Shown: piece by piece, positions 12,223 through 19,454 of the stretch | Numbering within the stretch: position 1 is the first letter of the stretch | How the letters are laid out: each line of letters starts with the position of its first letter | Virus record (IMG/VR): IMGVR_UViG_3300045738_000749 | Location: 1-23,840 of that record | Reading direction: 5' to 3' (one strand) | Length of the DNA: 23,840 nucleotides | From: a virus | The notes under the pieces: model-generated | Databases searched by the model: none | What the model saw: the letters and a program-made list of their open reading frames with translations, nothing else | Told to the model about the DNA's origin: nothing | Made by a program: the position numbers and the translations under genes

Positions 12223-12760
12223 ACGAACACCAGCAACTACTCGATCAACCTATATCCGCGCAACAGAAGCTGGCGGCACTAAGATGCCGTCGGGCGATAG
12301 GAGGGACTCATCGACCACTCAGGGAATGTATGGGATAACTCTGCCAGGCAATACGCGCCAATCGTCAAACTACGCAGTACAGGGCACCTCATTGATGCAG
12401 TGGGAAGAGTTTGAAGGCGGAACCTGGATGGACACGGGTAGAACCCTCGGCCCGCAAGACTACGAACCCGCCGCCGCTCCCGCCCCAGGCCCAGCCGCTC
12501 CAGCTCCAGCTCCAGGCCCAGCTCCCGCTCCAGGCCCAGGCCCAGCACCTAGCCCCTCTCCATCATCGTGGGAGTCATACGCGACCCAGACAGAAACTCA
12601 AGCAATGAGTGATGCGGAAACTGCACGGGTTACTCGTAGGAAACTGTTAGAACAAATCGAAGCACGCCGAAAATTGAGACTTAAAAACCCGCGCAAGTAT
12701 GGCCGCTTCTCTTTAATATCAAATCTGGAAACCGGGCTGCCCTCATTACTCAGTGGATAA
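12215..12760 (+). CDS. Pro/Ala-rich protein between terminase and portal
   Basis: 181 residues from ATG at 12215, with AGGGGGCG upstream. The N-terminal 85 residues are polar and apparently disordered (TPATTRSTYIRATEAGG). A linker of repeated AP, APGP and PGP units fills about residues 86-117 (DNA 12470-12565). The C-terminus is basic and helical (TRRKLLEQIEARRKLRLKNP) and ends RFSLISNLETG, a tail I associate with small head-proximal phage proteins. Function unknown; it may be a minor virion protein. The linker DNA is a degenerate repeat that could vary between relatives. Confidence 0.7.
   Translation: MGKRTPATTRSTYIRATEAGGTKMPSGDRRDSSTTQGMYGITLPGNTRQSSNYAVQGTSLMQWEEFEGGTWMDTGRTLGPQDYEPAAAPAPGPAAPAPAPGPAPAPGPGPAPSPSPSSWESYATQTETQAMSDAETARVTRRKLLEQIEARRKLRLKNPRKYGRFSLISNLETGLPSLLSG
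12470..12565 (+). repeat. Degenerate Pro/Ala/Gly codon repeat
   Basis: Tandem variants of CCAGGCCCAG, GCTCCAGCTCC and CCCGCTCC encode the AP/PGP linker of the enclosing gene. The imperfect units suggest growth by slippage or unequal recombination. Confidence 0.7.
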
Positions 12761-12764
12761 CTAA

Positions 12765-14309
12765 ATGGCGAAATATCGCATACCCCCAACACTCGGCAGC
12801 GTTAAAGACTTAATCAGCCGGTTCGATGCGGCAAAGGCTGCACGCGAAACGTGGTCGAGTCATTTGCGTGAGTGTTACGAATACGCATTGCCGCAGCGTG
12901 AAACATTTACCGCACATTCTCCAGGCCAGAAAAAGAACACCGACATATACGACGCGACCGCAGTGATCGGTGTGCAGAAGTTCGCGTCGCGCCTCCAGGC
13001 GGCGTTGGTTCCGCCCTGGCGTCGCTGGTCTATCCTTGCTCCAGGCTCGGAGATTCCCGAGAAAGAGCACGAAGAAGTACAGCGCACACTCGACGACATT
13101 ACGAAGATCGTATTCAACCACATCAATCACAGCAATTTCGCGCAGCAGTCACACGAGGCGTTCCTCGATCTAGCAGTATCAACGGGCGTGATGAGCCTGG
13201 AAGAATCAGACGGGCCGGATTTGCTCGAGTTTCATGCTGCACCACTGGCTGAGATTTACCCAGAAGCTGGGCCGTGGGGTTCTATCGAGACTGTGTGGCG
13301 TAACCATTCAGTACCCGCACGTCATGTCGAGCGATTGTGGGCAGGGGCGACGTTACCGGCCAGCGTGAAAAAGAAAGCGAAAGAAAGCCCGGACGATAAA
13401 ATTCTTCTTATTGAGGGCACGGTATACGAGCCAAAGGCGCAGATGTATTACCAGTGCGTGATCGAGCGGGAAACAGAGCACGTTGTATTTACCCAGGAGT
13501 ATGAGGTATCGCCCTGGATTGTCTTTCGCGAATACGTTGTACCTGGTGAAACCCTCGGTCGTGGTCGATTGATGCAAGTGTTACCAGACGTTAAAACGTG
13601 CAACAAGATTGTCGAGTATGTGTTGCGTAATGCTGCGCTATCGATATCTGGTATCTATACTGCTGCCGATGATGGTGTGATTAACCCGTACTCGATACGA
13701 CTTGCGCCAGGCGCCATCATTCCAGTGGGCTCGAACGACAGCAGAAACCCGAGCCTACGCCCGCTCGAGCGTTCCGGCGACATTCAACTCGGTGCCCTGG
13801 TGCTCGAAGACTTACGCAGCCGCATCAATAAAGCGTTATTCGCTGAACCGTTTGGGGAAATGGATCAGCCAGTTAAGAGTGCGACGGAGATGGCGTTACG
13901 CAATCAGGAGCTGGTACAGGATGCGGGTAGCGCATTCGGTCGAATGCAAACCGAGTTCGTTGAGAAAGTATTGCGCCGCGTTGTCTATATACTGACACGG
14001 GCGGGCAAGATTCCACCCATCAGAGTCGATGGCCGTGAGGTCACGATTAAACACACCTCGCCGCTGGCTAGGGCGCAAGACCAAGAGGATTTAGTGGCGC
14101 TTAATCAATACATTTCGACAGTAGGACAACTCGGCCCCGAAGTACTCGCACTAGGCACAAAGCTCGAAGATTTGCCAGCCTTTGTTGGCGATAAACTCGG
14201 GATCGATCAAGACCTGTTGCGCGATGAGGCAGAGCGTCAAGAAATGCAAGAACAAGCAGCAGCAGCAGCACAACAACAGCAAGAAGCGGCAGCGATTGGC
14301 GGCGCTTGA
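12765..14309 (+). CDS. Portal (head-to-tail connector), T7 gp8-like
   Basis: 514 residues from ATG at 12765. The N-terminal region DLISRFDAAKAARETWSSHL...YEYALPQRE, then DIYDATAVIGVQKFASRLQA and LVPPWRRWSIL is the hallmark of the T7-type portal family (head-tail connecting protein). Later elements TYEVSP-like VSPWIVFREYVVPGETLGRG, LPDVKTCNKIVE and the long C-terminal helices (RAQDQEDLVALNQYIS) are also family-like. The dodecamer forms the DNA channel, docking terminase and then tail proteins. The C-terminus ends in a Gln/Ala-rich tract encoded by CAG/CAA repeats. Length matches T7 gp8 (536 aa) closely. Confidence 0.93.
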   Translation: MAKYRIPPTLGSVKDLISRFDAAKAARETWSSHLRECYEYALPQRETFTAHSPGQKKNTDIYDATAVIGVQKFASRLQAALVPPWRRWSILAPGSEIPEKEHEEVQRTLDDITKIVFNHINHSNFAQQSHEAFLDLAVSTGVMSLEESDGPDLLEFHAAPLAEIYPEAGPWGSIETVWRNHSVPARHVERLWAGATLPASVKKKAKESPDDKILLIEGTVYEPKAQMYYQCVIERETEHVVFTQEYEVSPWIVFREYVVPGETLGRGRLMQVLPDVKTCNKIVEYVLRNAALSISGIYTAADDGVINPYSIRLAPGAIIPVGSNDSRNPSLRPLERSGDIQLGALVLEDLRSRINKALFAEPFGEMDQPVKSATEMALRNQELVQDAGSAFGRMQTEFVEKVLRRVVYILTRAGKIPPIRVDGREVTIKHTSPLARAQDQEDLVALNQYISTVGQLGPEVLALGTKLEDLPAFVGDKLGIDQDLLRDEAERQEMQEQAAAAAQQQQEAAAIGGA

Positions 14310-14619
14310 CAAGCTACTCGAGCAGTCCGGTTGGGACGCGCTCGAGATAGATGGATTAGCGCAAACCAGGGGGAGGCACGACCAGGCAAATGAAGCGCGT
14401 GAAATCGCCACACGATTCCATGAGTGTTTTCGCTCTGATTCCGGGCGCTATGTTCTTAATCGATTGATTCAGATTACGGTGCTGCGACCGACCGTTACAC
14501 CGACATCAACACAATTCGAGGCTGGCATTCGAGAAGGGCGCGCCGATTTAGTTCGTCAGATTCTCGCGCAGCTTGATATAGCAGAAAACGACCAACCAGG
14601 AGCACTACTTAATGAGTGA
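14296..14619 (+). CDS. Bbp19-like small structural-region protein, start uncertain
   Basis: The frame to 14619 gives about 107 residues from TTG at 14296 (then AALDKLLEQSGWDALE). The core EIATRFHECFRSDSGRYVLNRL ... STQFEAGIREGRADLVRQIL matches the pattern of Bbp19-family phage proteins (FxxCFxxxxGxxVLxxL ... REGxRxLVxxIL), usually found next to the portal gene. An ATG at 14182 would overlap the portal gene by 128 bases and translate its Gln tract in another frame, so I prefer the TTG. It overlaps the scaffold gene by 8 bases. Confidence 0.62.
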   Translation: MAALDKLLEQSGWDALEIDGLAQTRGRHDQANEAREIATRFHECFRSDSGRYVLNRLIQITVLRPTVTPTSTQFEAGIREGRADLVRQILAQLDIAENDQPGALLNE

Positions 14620-15406
14620 TGAACCCCAGGCAGAAGCAACGGAAGCTACGCCAGAAACCGAAGCAGTAGCAGAACCCACACCAACCGAGGGCAGTTTGCT
14701 CGAGGGTGTATCTGAAACACCAGAACCCAGCGCAGTAACCGGCGATTGGCGTTGGGTTGATGGCATCAACGGCGAAGGTGATAGACCCGAGTGGTTTCGG
14801 GACAAGTACAAGACGGTCGCAGACCAGGCTAAAGCGTATACCGATCTCGAGAAGAAGGTCGGACAAGCTGCGCCGGATGAGTACGAGGTGGTATTACCCG
14901 AAACGGTTAACGCGGCGATGTTGGAAGGCGATCCGATGCTGGACTGGTTTAAGACGGCAGCAAAAGAGGCGAATCTGGGGCAGGAATCATTTAACCACAT
15001 GTTAACGGGGTATATCGAGAACCAGGTGCGTGGGATTAACCACGACCGGTCGGCAGAAATGGACGCCCTGGGCCCGCAAGCGCAGTCACGATTGAAGACG
15101 CTGGCATCCTGGGGGCAGGGCAATCTGTCAGCCCAACAGTGGGAAGTATATAAAGGGGTCGCCTCAAGCGCCGAAGGGGTTGAACTGCTCGAGGCGTTGG
15201 TCGGTAAATCGCGAGAAGCTCCGTTAGCGAAAGCAACACCGGCAGCGAACACCAATACACCCGACGACTTACGCAAGATGCGTTACGCAAAAACAGAAGA
15301 AGGCCAGCTTCGTATGGCAGTCGATGCGCCTTATAAGAAGCGCGTTGAGTCGGCATATAAAGATTATTACGGGGAGCAATCTGTCGAAGCACAGGTTACG
15401 CAGTAA
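14612..15406 (+). CDS. Scaffold / capsid assembly protein, T7 gp9-like
   Basis: 264 residues from ATG at 14612, with AGGAG nine bases upstream. It starts with a very acidic, Thr/Pro/Glu-rich 50 residues, then DRPEWFRDKYKTVADQAKAY, the standard scaffold motif (PEWFxxKYKxxxxQAKAY). LEKKVGQAAPDEYEVVLPE follows, then helical segments, and a basic C-terminus (PYKKRVESAYKDYYG) of the kind that contacts the capsid protein. Scaffolds template the procapsid and leave before DNA filling. The normal neighbour is the capsid gene, but here an unrelated AT-rich gene lies between. Confidence 0.9.
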   Translation: MSDEPQAEATEATPETEAVAEPTPTEGSLLEGVSETPEPSAVTGDWRWVDGINGEGDRPEWFRDKYKTVADQAKAYTDLEKKVGQAAPDEYEVVLPETVNAAMLEGDPMLDWFKTAAKEANLGQESFNHMLTGYIENQVRGINHDRSAEMDALGPQAQSRLKTLASWGQGNLSAQQWEVYKGVASSAEGVELLEALVGKSREAPLAKATPAANTNTPDDLRKMRYAKTEEGQLRMAVDAPYKKRVESAYKDYYGEQSVEAQVTQ

Positions 15407-15408
15407 CC
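15394..15408 (+). repeat. Perfect hairpin at the end of the scaffold gene
   Basis: GGTTAC (15394-15399), loop GCA and GTAACC (15403-15408) span the scaffold stop codon. It is followed by CTATATT, not a T run, so it is at best a pause, weak terminator or mRNA-end stabiliser. It marks the left side of the AT-rich insert. Confidence 0.4.
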
Positions 15409-15423
15409 CTATATTGAGCAGCT

Positions 15424-15765
15424 ATGATTCCAATATCTAATCAGATAAGCGAATTGATAACTCCGTTTATTGTAGCGTTAATACTTCTTGTTATATCTTT
15501 GTGGTTCAAAGATTTTGCAACCAAGATTGCGAAAGGGTTATCGTTTTCATTCAACAAGTCTTTTCAAGAGGGCGATAAAGTTATCTTGGATGGCGAAAGG
15601 GCGCTTATTGTCAAAGTTGGGTTAACTCAAACTGTATTTGGCATCACCAAAAGTGACGGCGAGTGGGAGGGTGATTACGTTTGGAGATATGTTCCCAATG
15701 AGAGAATACCGTATCTAAAATTAGAAAAGGTGGTGGAAGAACACATTAAAAATGGTGGTTGTTAG
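15424..15765 (+). CDS. MscS-like small membrane protein, probable moron gene
   Basis: 113 residues from ATG at 15424. One membrane helix (residues 11-28, LITPFIVALILLVISLWF) is followed by an amphipathic segment (KDFATKIAKGLSFSFN) and a beta-domain: SFQEGDKVILDGERALIVKV, LTQTVFGITKSDGE and RYVPNERI. This follows the MscS channel pattern of TM3, then PFxxGDxVxxxGxxGxVxxI...T...(I/V)PN. Full MscS has three TM helices and a C-terminal domain, so this is a minimal form. GC is about 38% by hand count (129 of 342), far below the flanking genes, and it separates scaffold from capsid. This suggests recent acquisition. The call rests on pattern recognition. Confidence 0.66.
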   Translation: MIPISNQISELITPFIVALILLVISLWFKDFATKIAKGLSFSFNKSFQEGDKVILDGERALIVKVGLTQTVFGITKSDGEWEGDYVWRYVPNERIPYLKLEKVVEEHIKNGGC

Positions 15766-15848
15766 GTGTACACCAACCCTTAAATACTATATATTGTGTT
15801 TTGTTGTAGCTCCTGTGAAACGGACACCTCGATAAGCACCTGGGGTTA

Positions 15849-15967
15849 GCCGCTCGAGCCCGCGCAATGCGGACACCTTGAGAGGCCCAAGTTCCCGAGC
15901 CCGCTGAACGGAGCCGGACTAAGCGCCCGCAAAAGCGCTAGAACCGGCCCGCTTTTTGGCGGACACC
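15849..15967 (+). ncRNA. Candidate structured RNA element upstream of the capsid gene
   Basis: Read as RNA, four hairpins follow one another: CCGC/GCGG with loop GCAAT (15860-15872), CCG/CGG with loop CTGAA (15902-15911), a two-step stem GCCGG/CCGGC enclosing AGCGC/GCGCT (15913-15948), and CCGC/GCGG with loop TTTTTG (15949-15962). The first and last are both directly followed by ACACC. The repeated module CCCGC-loop-GCGGACACC with differing loops argues for a conserved structure. It may be a leader controlling or processing the capsid mRNA. No known RNA class is recognised. Confidence 0.42.
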
Positions 15968-15981
15968 CGGATCGCAAAAGG

Positions 15982-16004
15982 ACGCTCGAAAGAGCGTGAT
16001 TTTT
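15982..16004 (+). terminator. Terminator-like hairpin before the capsid gene
   Basis: ACGCTC, a GAAA tetraloop and GAGCGT form a perfect 6-bp stem (15982-15997), followed by GATTTTT. It lies 21 bases upstream of the capsid ATG, so full termination would cut off capsid expression unless a promoter lies within the leader. Partial termination, antitermination or an mRNA 5' stabiliser are alternatives. Confidence 0.5.
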
Positions 16005-16025
16005 ACGACACCGGAGAGACTATAA

Positions 16026-16850
16026 ATGTCTAAAACTCTATCGGCTGCTGCACAACAGCAGTTCGACGATGATGTTAAGCACGCCTTTCAAACGGCGGGG
16101 AGCTTACGCAGCACCGTCACAATCCGAAACGGCGTCGTCGGCGATATCTACAAGTTCCGCAAGATGGGCAAAGGCACGGCAAACCAGAAGGCGAGCCAGG
16201 CTGATGTTACGCCGATGGACGTTACCCACTCACTAATCAACTGCACTTTGGGAAATTGGAACGCACCAGAGTACACCGATATTTTCGACTCAGCCGAAGT
16301 GAATTTCGACGAGCAGCGGGAATTGGCACAAACCATCGCGGGAGCGTTGGGTCGTCGCCTTGACCAGCTAATCATCGATGCACTGGGTGCAGAGGCGAGC
16401 CCAGCGGGAACCATTGCACATGGTTCGGCTGGCATGACGGTGGCGAAAGTGGTTGAAGCATCGAAGCACCTCAACGACAAGGGTGTGCCCGGAGAAGGGC
16501 GGCATTTTGCTATTACTGCTGCCGGGCTCGAAGACCTCCTCAACATCTCAACCGTCACCAGTGCCGATTACAACTCGGTACGTTTGCTGATGTCCGGTGA
16601 GTTTGATTCGTGGATGGGCTTCAAATGGCACATGATTGAGACACGCGGCGAAGGCGGGCTGACCGTTTCTGGTGGTACGACAGAGGGGTTTGCTTGGCAC
16701 GAAAGTGCAATCGGCCTTGCTATCGGTATCGATATCAAATCCGAAGTCAACTATGTACCGCAGAAAACCTCCTGGTTGTGTAATGGAGTGTTGAAAGCGG
16801 GTTCTGTTTCACGCGACGGCGACGGTTCTGTATCCGTTAGCTACCAGTAA
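16026..16850 (+). CDS. Major capsid protein
   Basis: 274 residues from ATG at 16026, with GGAGAG upstream. The protein starts MSKTLSAAAQQQFDDDVKHA and has the usual features of a compact HK97-fold podovirus capsid protein: FQTAGSLRSTVTIRNGVVGD, the E-loop-like NQKASQADVTPMDV, the spine-helix-like FDEQRELAQTIAGALGRRLDQ, and a C-terminal beta-rich part with WLCNGVLKAGSVSRDG. Place after scaffold and before tail genes agrees. It carries its own strong ribosome site and leader, fitting high expression. Confidence 0.88.
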   Translation: MSKTLSAAAQQQFDDDVKHAFQTAGSLRSTVTIRNGVVGDIYKFRKMGKGTANQKASQADVTPMDVTHSLINCTLGNWNAPEYTDIFDSAEVNFDEQRELAQTIAGALGRRLDQLIIDALGAEASPAGTIAHGSAGMTVAKVVEASKHLNDKGVPGEGRHFAITAAGLEDLLNISTVTSADYNSVRLLMSGEFDSWMGFKWHMIETRGEGGLTVSGGTTEGFAWHESAIGLAIGIDIKSEVNYVPQKTSWLCNGVLKAGSVSRDGDGSVSVSYQ

Positions 16851-16861
16851 GGGGATACATC

Positions 16862-17128
16862 ATGGCATATGCATTAAGTGGTTTGCAGCAAGTCGGCCCT
16901 GGTGGGAATGCACCCCGCATTTGGGTCTACTCAACAACCGACGCTATAGCAACAGTCAACACAGCGGCGTATTTCAATAACGCTTCTGATCTGTTGCAAG
17001 TGCGCGACATTATTTTTGTGTGCGATACCAATACGCCCACAACGAGTATTTGTAGCGTGCTTACCAACGCGTCTGGAGTGGTTGACGTTTCCGATGGCAC
17101 TGCCATCTCAGAGACTGATTCCGACTAA
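16862..17128 (+). CDS. Small virion protein after capsid, decoration-like
   Basis: 88 residues from ATG at 16862, with AAGGGGA upstream. The product starts MAYALSGLQQVGPGGN and reads as one compact beta domain (RIWVYSTTDAIATVNTAAYF, LLQVRDIIFVCDTNT), ending in an acidic tail (TAISETDSD). Similar small proteins follow the capsid gene in podoviruses and siphoviruses and probably decorate or stabilise the head. It shares the capsid transcript and is followed by a strong terminator. Confidence 0.75.
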   Translation: MAYALSGLQQVGPGGNAPRIWVYSTTDAIATVNTAAYFNNASDLLQVRDIIFVCDTNTPTTSICSVLTNASGVVDVSDGTAISETDSD

Positions 17129-17180
17129 GCAGTTCTGTACATGATCCAGCCAAAAACTGGAGAGTGTCACCTGGGGAGAT

Positions 17181-17208
17181 GTGGGGGCGTTCGCGCCCCC
17201 ACTCTTTT
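17181..17208 (+). terminator. Strong rho-independent terminator after the capsid genes
   Basis: A perfect 9-bp stem, GTGGGGGCG paired with CGCCCCCAC, around a TTCG tetraloop (17181-17202), is followed by TCTTTT. Stem, loop type and T tract are all textbook. It would reduce transcription of tail genes relative to capsid. A minor hairpin CCAG/CTGG lies upstream at 17146-17160. Confidence 0.9.
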
Positions 17209-17221
17209 CACGAGGTAGGAA

Positions 17222-17773
17222 ATGGCTACCGATATTTCTTTATGTTCAAACGCCTTGCTACTGATAGGGCATGGCACGATATCCAGCTTTACCGAGGGCG
17301 GCGCCGGGGCAACCGTAGCGGCGAATCTCTACACCAGCAGTTATGAATCCTGTTTAACGATGCACCGCTGGCGCTTTGCCAGTGCGAAGTCGCAATTAGC
17401 ACGACTGACGGCAACGCCGTTAAATGAATGGACGTATGCGTATTCACTGCCGTCCGGTTATCTCCTAGGCATTAAGGTATACCCCGATGTTGACTATGAG
17501 ATATACGAGGACAAGTTATATGCACACGCGAATACCGTCGCGCTTGATTACATCTTTAAGCCCGACGAATCCCGGCTGCCCGCGTACTTTGTCAAGATGA
17601 TGGAGTACAACCTGGCGTCCCAGTTTTCTGTACCAGTGACCAGCAACAAGTCAACCGGTGAACTTTATGCGGCAATGTACGAGGCGCAATTAAGACGATC
17701 AAAATTCCTCGATTCACAATCTCGCCCACAGAGCAGCATTATGGATTCGCCATTTACCGAGATTAGGCAGTAG
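17222..17773 (+). CDS. Tail tubular protein A, T7 gp11-like adaptor
   Basis: 183 residues from ATG at 17222, with GAGGTAGG upstream. The opening MATDISLCSNALLLIGHGTI, then ANLYTSSYESCLTMHRWRFA, is the standard signature of the gp11/gatekeeper family, in which the LCNxAL..IG and Y...R...L..H.W.FA blocks recur. PLNEWTYAYSLPSGYL and the C-terminal helices (LYAAMYEAQLRRSKFLDSQ) agree. Twelve copies bind below the portal and link it to the nozzle. Length is close to T7 gp11 (196 aa). Confidence 0.9.
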   Translation: MATDISLCSNALLLIGHGTISSFTEGGAGATVAANLYTSSYESCLTMHRWRFASAKSQLARLTATPLNEWTYAYSLPSGYLLGIKVYPDVDYEIYEDKLYAHANTVALDYIFKPDESRLPAYFVKMMEYNLASQFSVPVTSNKSTGELYAAMYEAQLRRSKFLDSQSRPQSSIMDSPFTEIRQ

Positions 17774-19452
17774 TGCCTCGGGTTCTAAACTTTCAGACGA
17801 ATTTTGTGTCGGGGGTATTAGACCCCCGGCTGGCTGCGCGTACTGATATCAAACAGTATTACCAGGGCTGTGCAGAAGGCACTAACGTCCTGTCATTGCC
17901 GCAAGGCGGATTAAAGCGTCGCCCAGGCATGGCGTATCAGGCAACCCTTCCAGGTAAGTCGCGCATCTGTATGTTTGCGTTTAACGTCGAGCAAACGTAT
18001 TTGATTTCATTCTCGAACAACAACATCGCAATCTATAAAGACGGCGTTAAACAAGCGGACGTTACCTCGACCTACACCGAAGCACAGATATTCGATATTA
18101 ACTGGACGCAATCAGCCGATACGATGATTATCGTGCATGAGGATCATGCGCCCGCTAAGTTGGTGCGTGGTGCTTCACACACCTCTTGGACGTTATCGGC
18201 CATCACGCTAACAAACATTCCGACGTTTGATTACGGGTCGGGTGCCGAGGCTGTGTGGAGTGCAACGAAAGGTTATCCTAAAACTGCCACATTCTTTGAG
18301 CAGCGGTTATGGTTTGGTGGAGCGAAGAATCGACCCCAAACAATGTGGGCATCGGTGATTGGTGATTTCTTTAATTTCAATGTAGGCACAGGTGCCGACG
18401 ATGATGCGATTGATATTACGCTCGATACTGACCAGGTAAACGCAATCAAAGCGGTATACGCCGGTCGTCATCTAACGGTATTCACTTCTGGTGCAGAGTT
18501 TTATATATCTGATTCACCGATCACCCCTGCGAAATCCGCTGTTAAACGACAAACGCAATACGGGTCGGGCAGTGTGCGCCCTATGAATATCGACGGCGCG
18601 ATTCTATTTATTGAGCGATCTGGTAAGGCAGCGCGTGAGTTTCTGTGGACATACGAAGAAGAAGCATACACGGCTAATTCATCGTCATTGATGGCGTCAC
18701 ATTTAATCACCAGCCCGGTCGATATGGACGCCAGGCGGGGCACTTCAACGGATGATGCTAACTATGTTTACCTCGTCAATAGCGATGGCACGATGGCGGT
18801 TTTTAACACTCTACGACATCAGGAAGTGGGAGGATGGACAAAGTGGAGCACCACAGGAACCATCGAGTCGGTCGCCGTCATTGTCGACGATGTTTACTTT
18901 TCCGTCTTACGCACCATTAACTCGGTTGCTGTCCGCTTTCTCGAGAAGGCGAACGAAAGCACCTATACAGACGCCAACAAACTGCAAACCCTTGGCTCGC
19001 CAGGCACAGCAGTCTCGGGGCTTACCCATCTCAACGGGGAATCCTGTCGAGTAAGGGCGGATGCTGCGCTCATGGATGACGCAACGCCATCAGGCGGAGC
19101 GATTACCCTGGTGCGTAATGGAACAACGGTAGAGGTGGGGCTCGATTACGACATCACAGTTAAGACGATGCCGCTTAATTCGGATTTTCAAAACGGGCCG
19201 ATACTGACCAGATATAAGCGTTTGGTGCGCGTAGTGACTGATCTTTATCAATCGCTTGGTGTGTATGTGAATGACATATACCTGGCCGATAGGGATTTTG
19301 GCGAGGATGTTCTTGATGACACACCGCCAGGCTTTACCGGGATAAAGGAAACACATCTGCTGGGTTGGGATCGCCTGGCGCAAATCACTATCACTCAACA
19401 AGACCCGCAGCCGTTTACCTTGTTAGCGATAGCGATTGAGGTGGAGGCTTAA
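17773..19452 (+). CDS. Tail tubular protein B / tail nozzle, T7 gp12-like (short form)
   Basis: 559 residues, GTG start overlapping the previous stop. The N-terminus FQTNFVSGVLDPRLAARTDI, NVLSLPQGGLKRRPGMAYQ is the family hallmark (F.GGE.SP....R.D...Y..G...N....P.GG...RPG). Next come the beta-propeller-like repeats, including FFEQRLWFGGAKNRPQTMWAS and GDFFNF, and C-terminal FTLLAIAIEVEA. It is about 240 residues shorter than T7 gp12 (794 aa), as in many compact podophages. The hexamer forms the tip that carries fibres and the DNA exit. Confidence 0.9.
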   Translation: MPRVLNFQTNFVSGVLDPRLAARTDIKQYYQGCAEGTNVLSLPQGGLKRRPGMAYQATLPGKSRICMFAFNVEQTYLISFSNNNIAIYKDGVKQADVTSTYTEAQIFDINWTQSADTMIIVHEDHAPAKLVRGASHTSWTLSAITLTNIPTFDYGSGAEAVWSATKGYPKTATFFEQRLWFGGAKNRPQTMWASVIGDFFNFNVGTGADDDAIDITLDTDQVNAIKAVYAGRHLTVFTSGAEFYISDSPITPAKSAVKRQTQYGSGSVRPMNIDGAILFIERSGKAAREFLWTYEEEAYTANSSSLMASHLITSPVDMDARRGTSTDDANYVYLVNSDGTMAVFNTLRHQEVGGWTKWSTTGTIESVAVIVDDVYFSVLRTINSVAVRFLEKANESTYTDANKLQTLGSPGTAVSGLTHLNGESCRVRADAALMDDATPSGGAITLVRNGTTVEVGLDYDITVKTMPLNSDFQNGPILTRYKRLVRVVTDLYQSLGVYVNDIYLADRDFGEDVLDDTPPGFTGIKETHLLGWDRLAQITITQQDPQPFTLLAIAIEVEA

Positions 19453-19454
19453 TT

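Larger units (their letters stand above)
15766..16025. other. Capsid-gene leader: intergenic region with repeated hairpins
   Basis: No gene is supported in these 260 bases. The left 55 bases are AT-rich, starting at a perfect palindrome GGTGTACACC (15765-15774). From 15821 the sequence turns GC-rich and holds three copies of CGGACACC (15821, 15870, 15960), two copies of CGAGCCCGC (15855, 15896), several hairpins and a terminator-like stem-loop. The ribosome site GGAGAG for the capsid gene follows at 16013-16018. Confidence 0.7.

Noticed and set aside
14605-15276. 223-codon minus-strand ORF opposite the scaffold gene
   Set aside because: The plus strand encodes a clear scaffold protein; the antisense frame is Ser-rich with no motif or ribosome site.
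15387-15415. TATATT at 15410-15415 as the -10 of a private promoter for the MscS-like gene
   Set aside because: No -35-like sequence lies 16-18 bases upstream.
15759-15795. TTGTTA followed by TACTAT/TATATT as a promoter for the capsid leader
   Set aside because: Spacing to the nearest -10-like word is 20 bases; the AT-rich stretch alone is not enough for a call.
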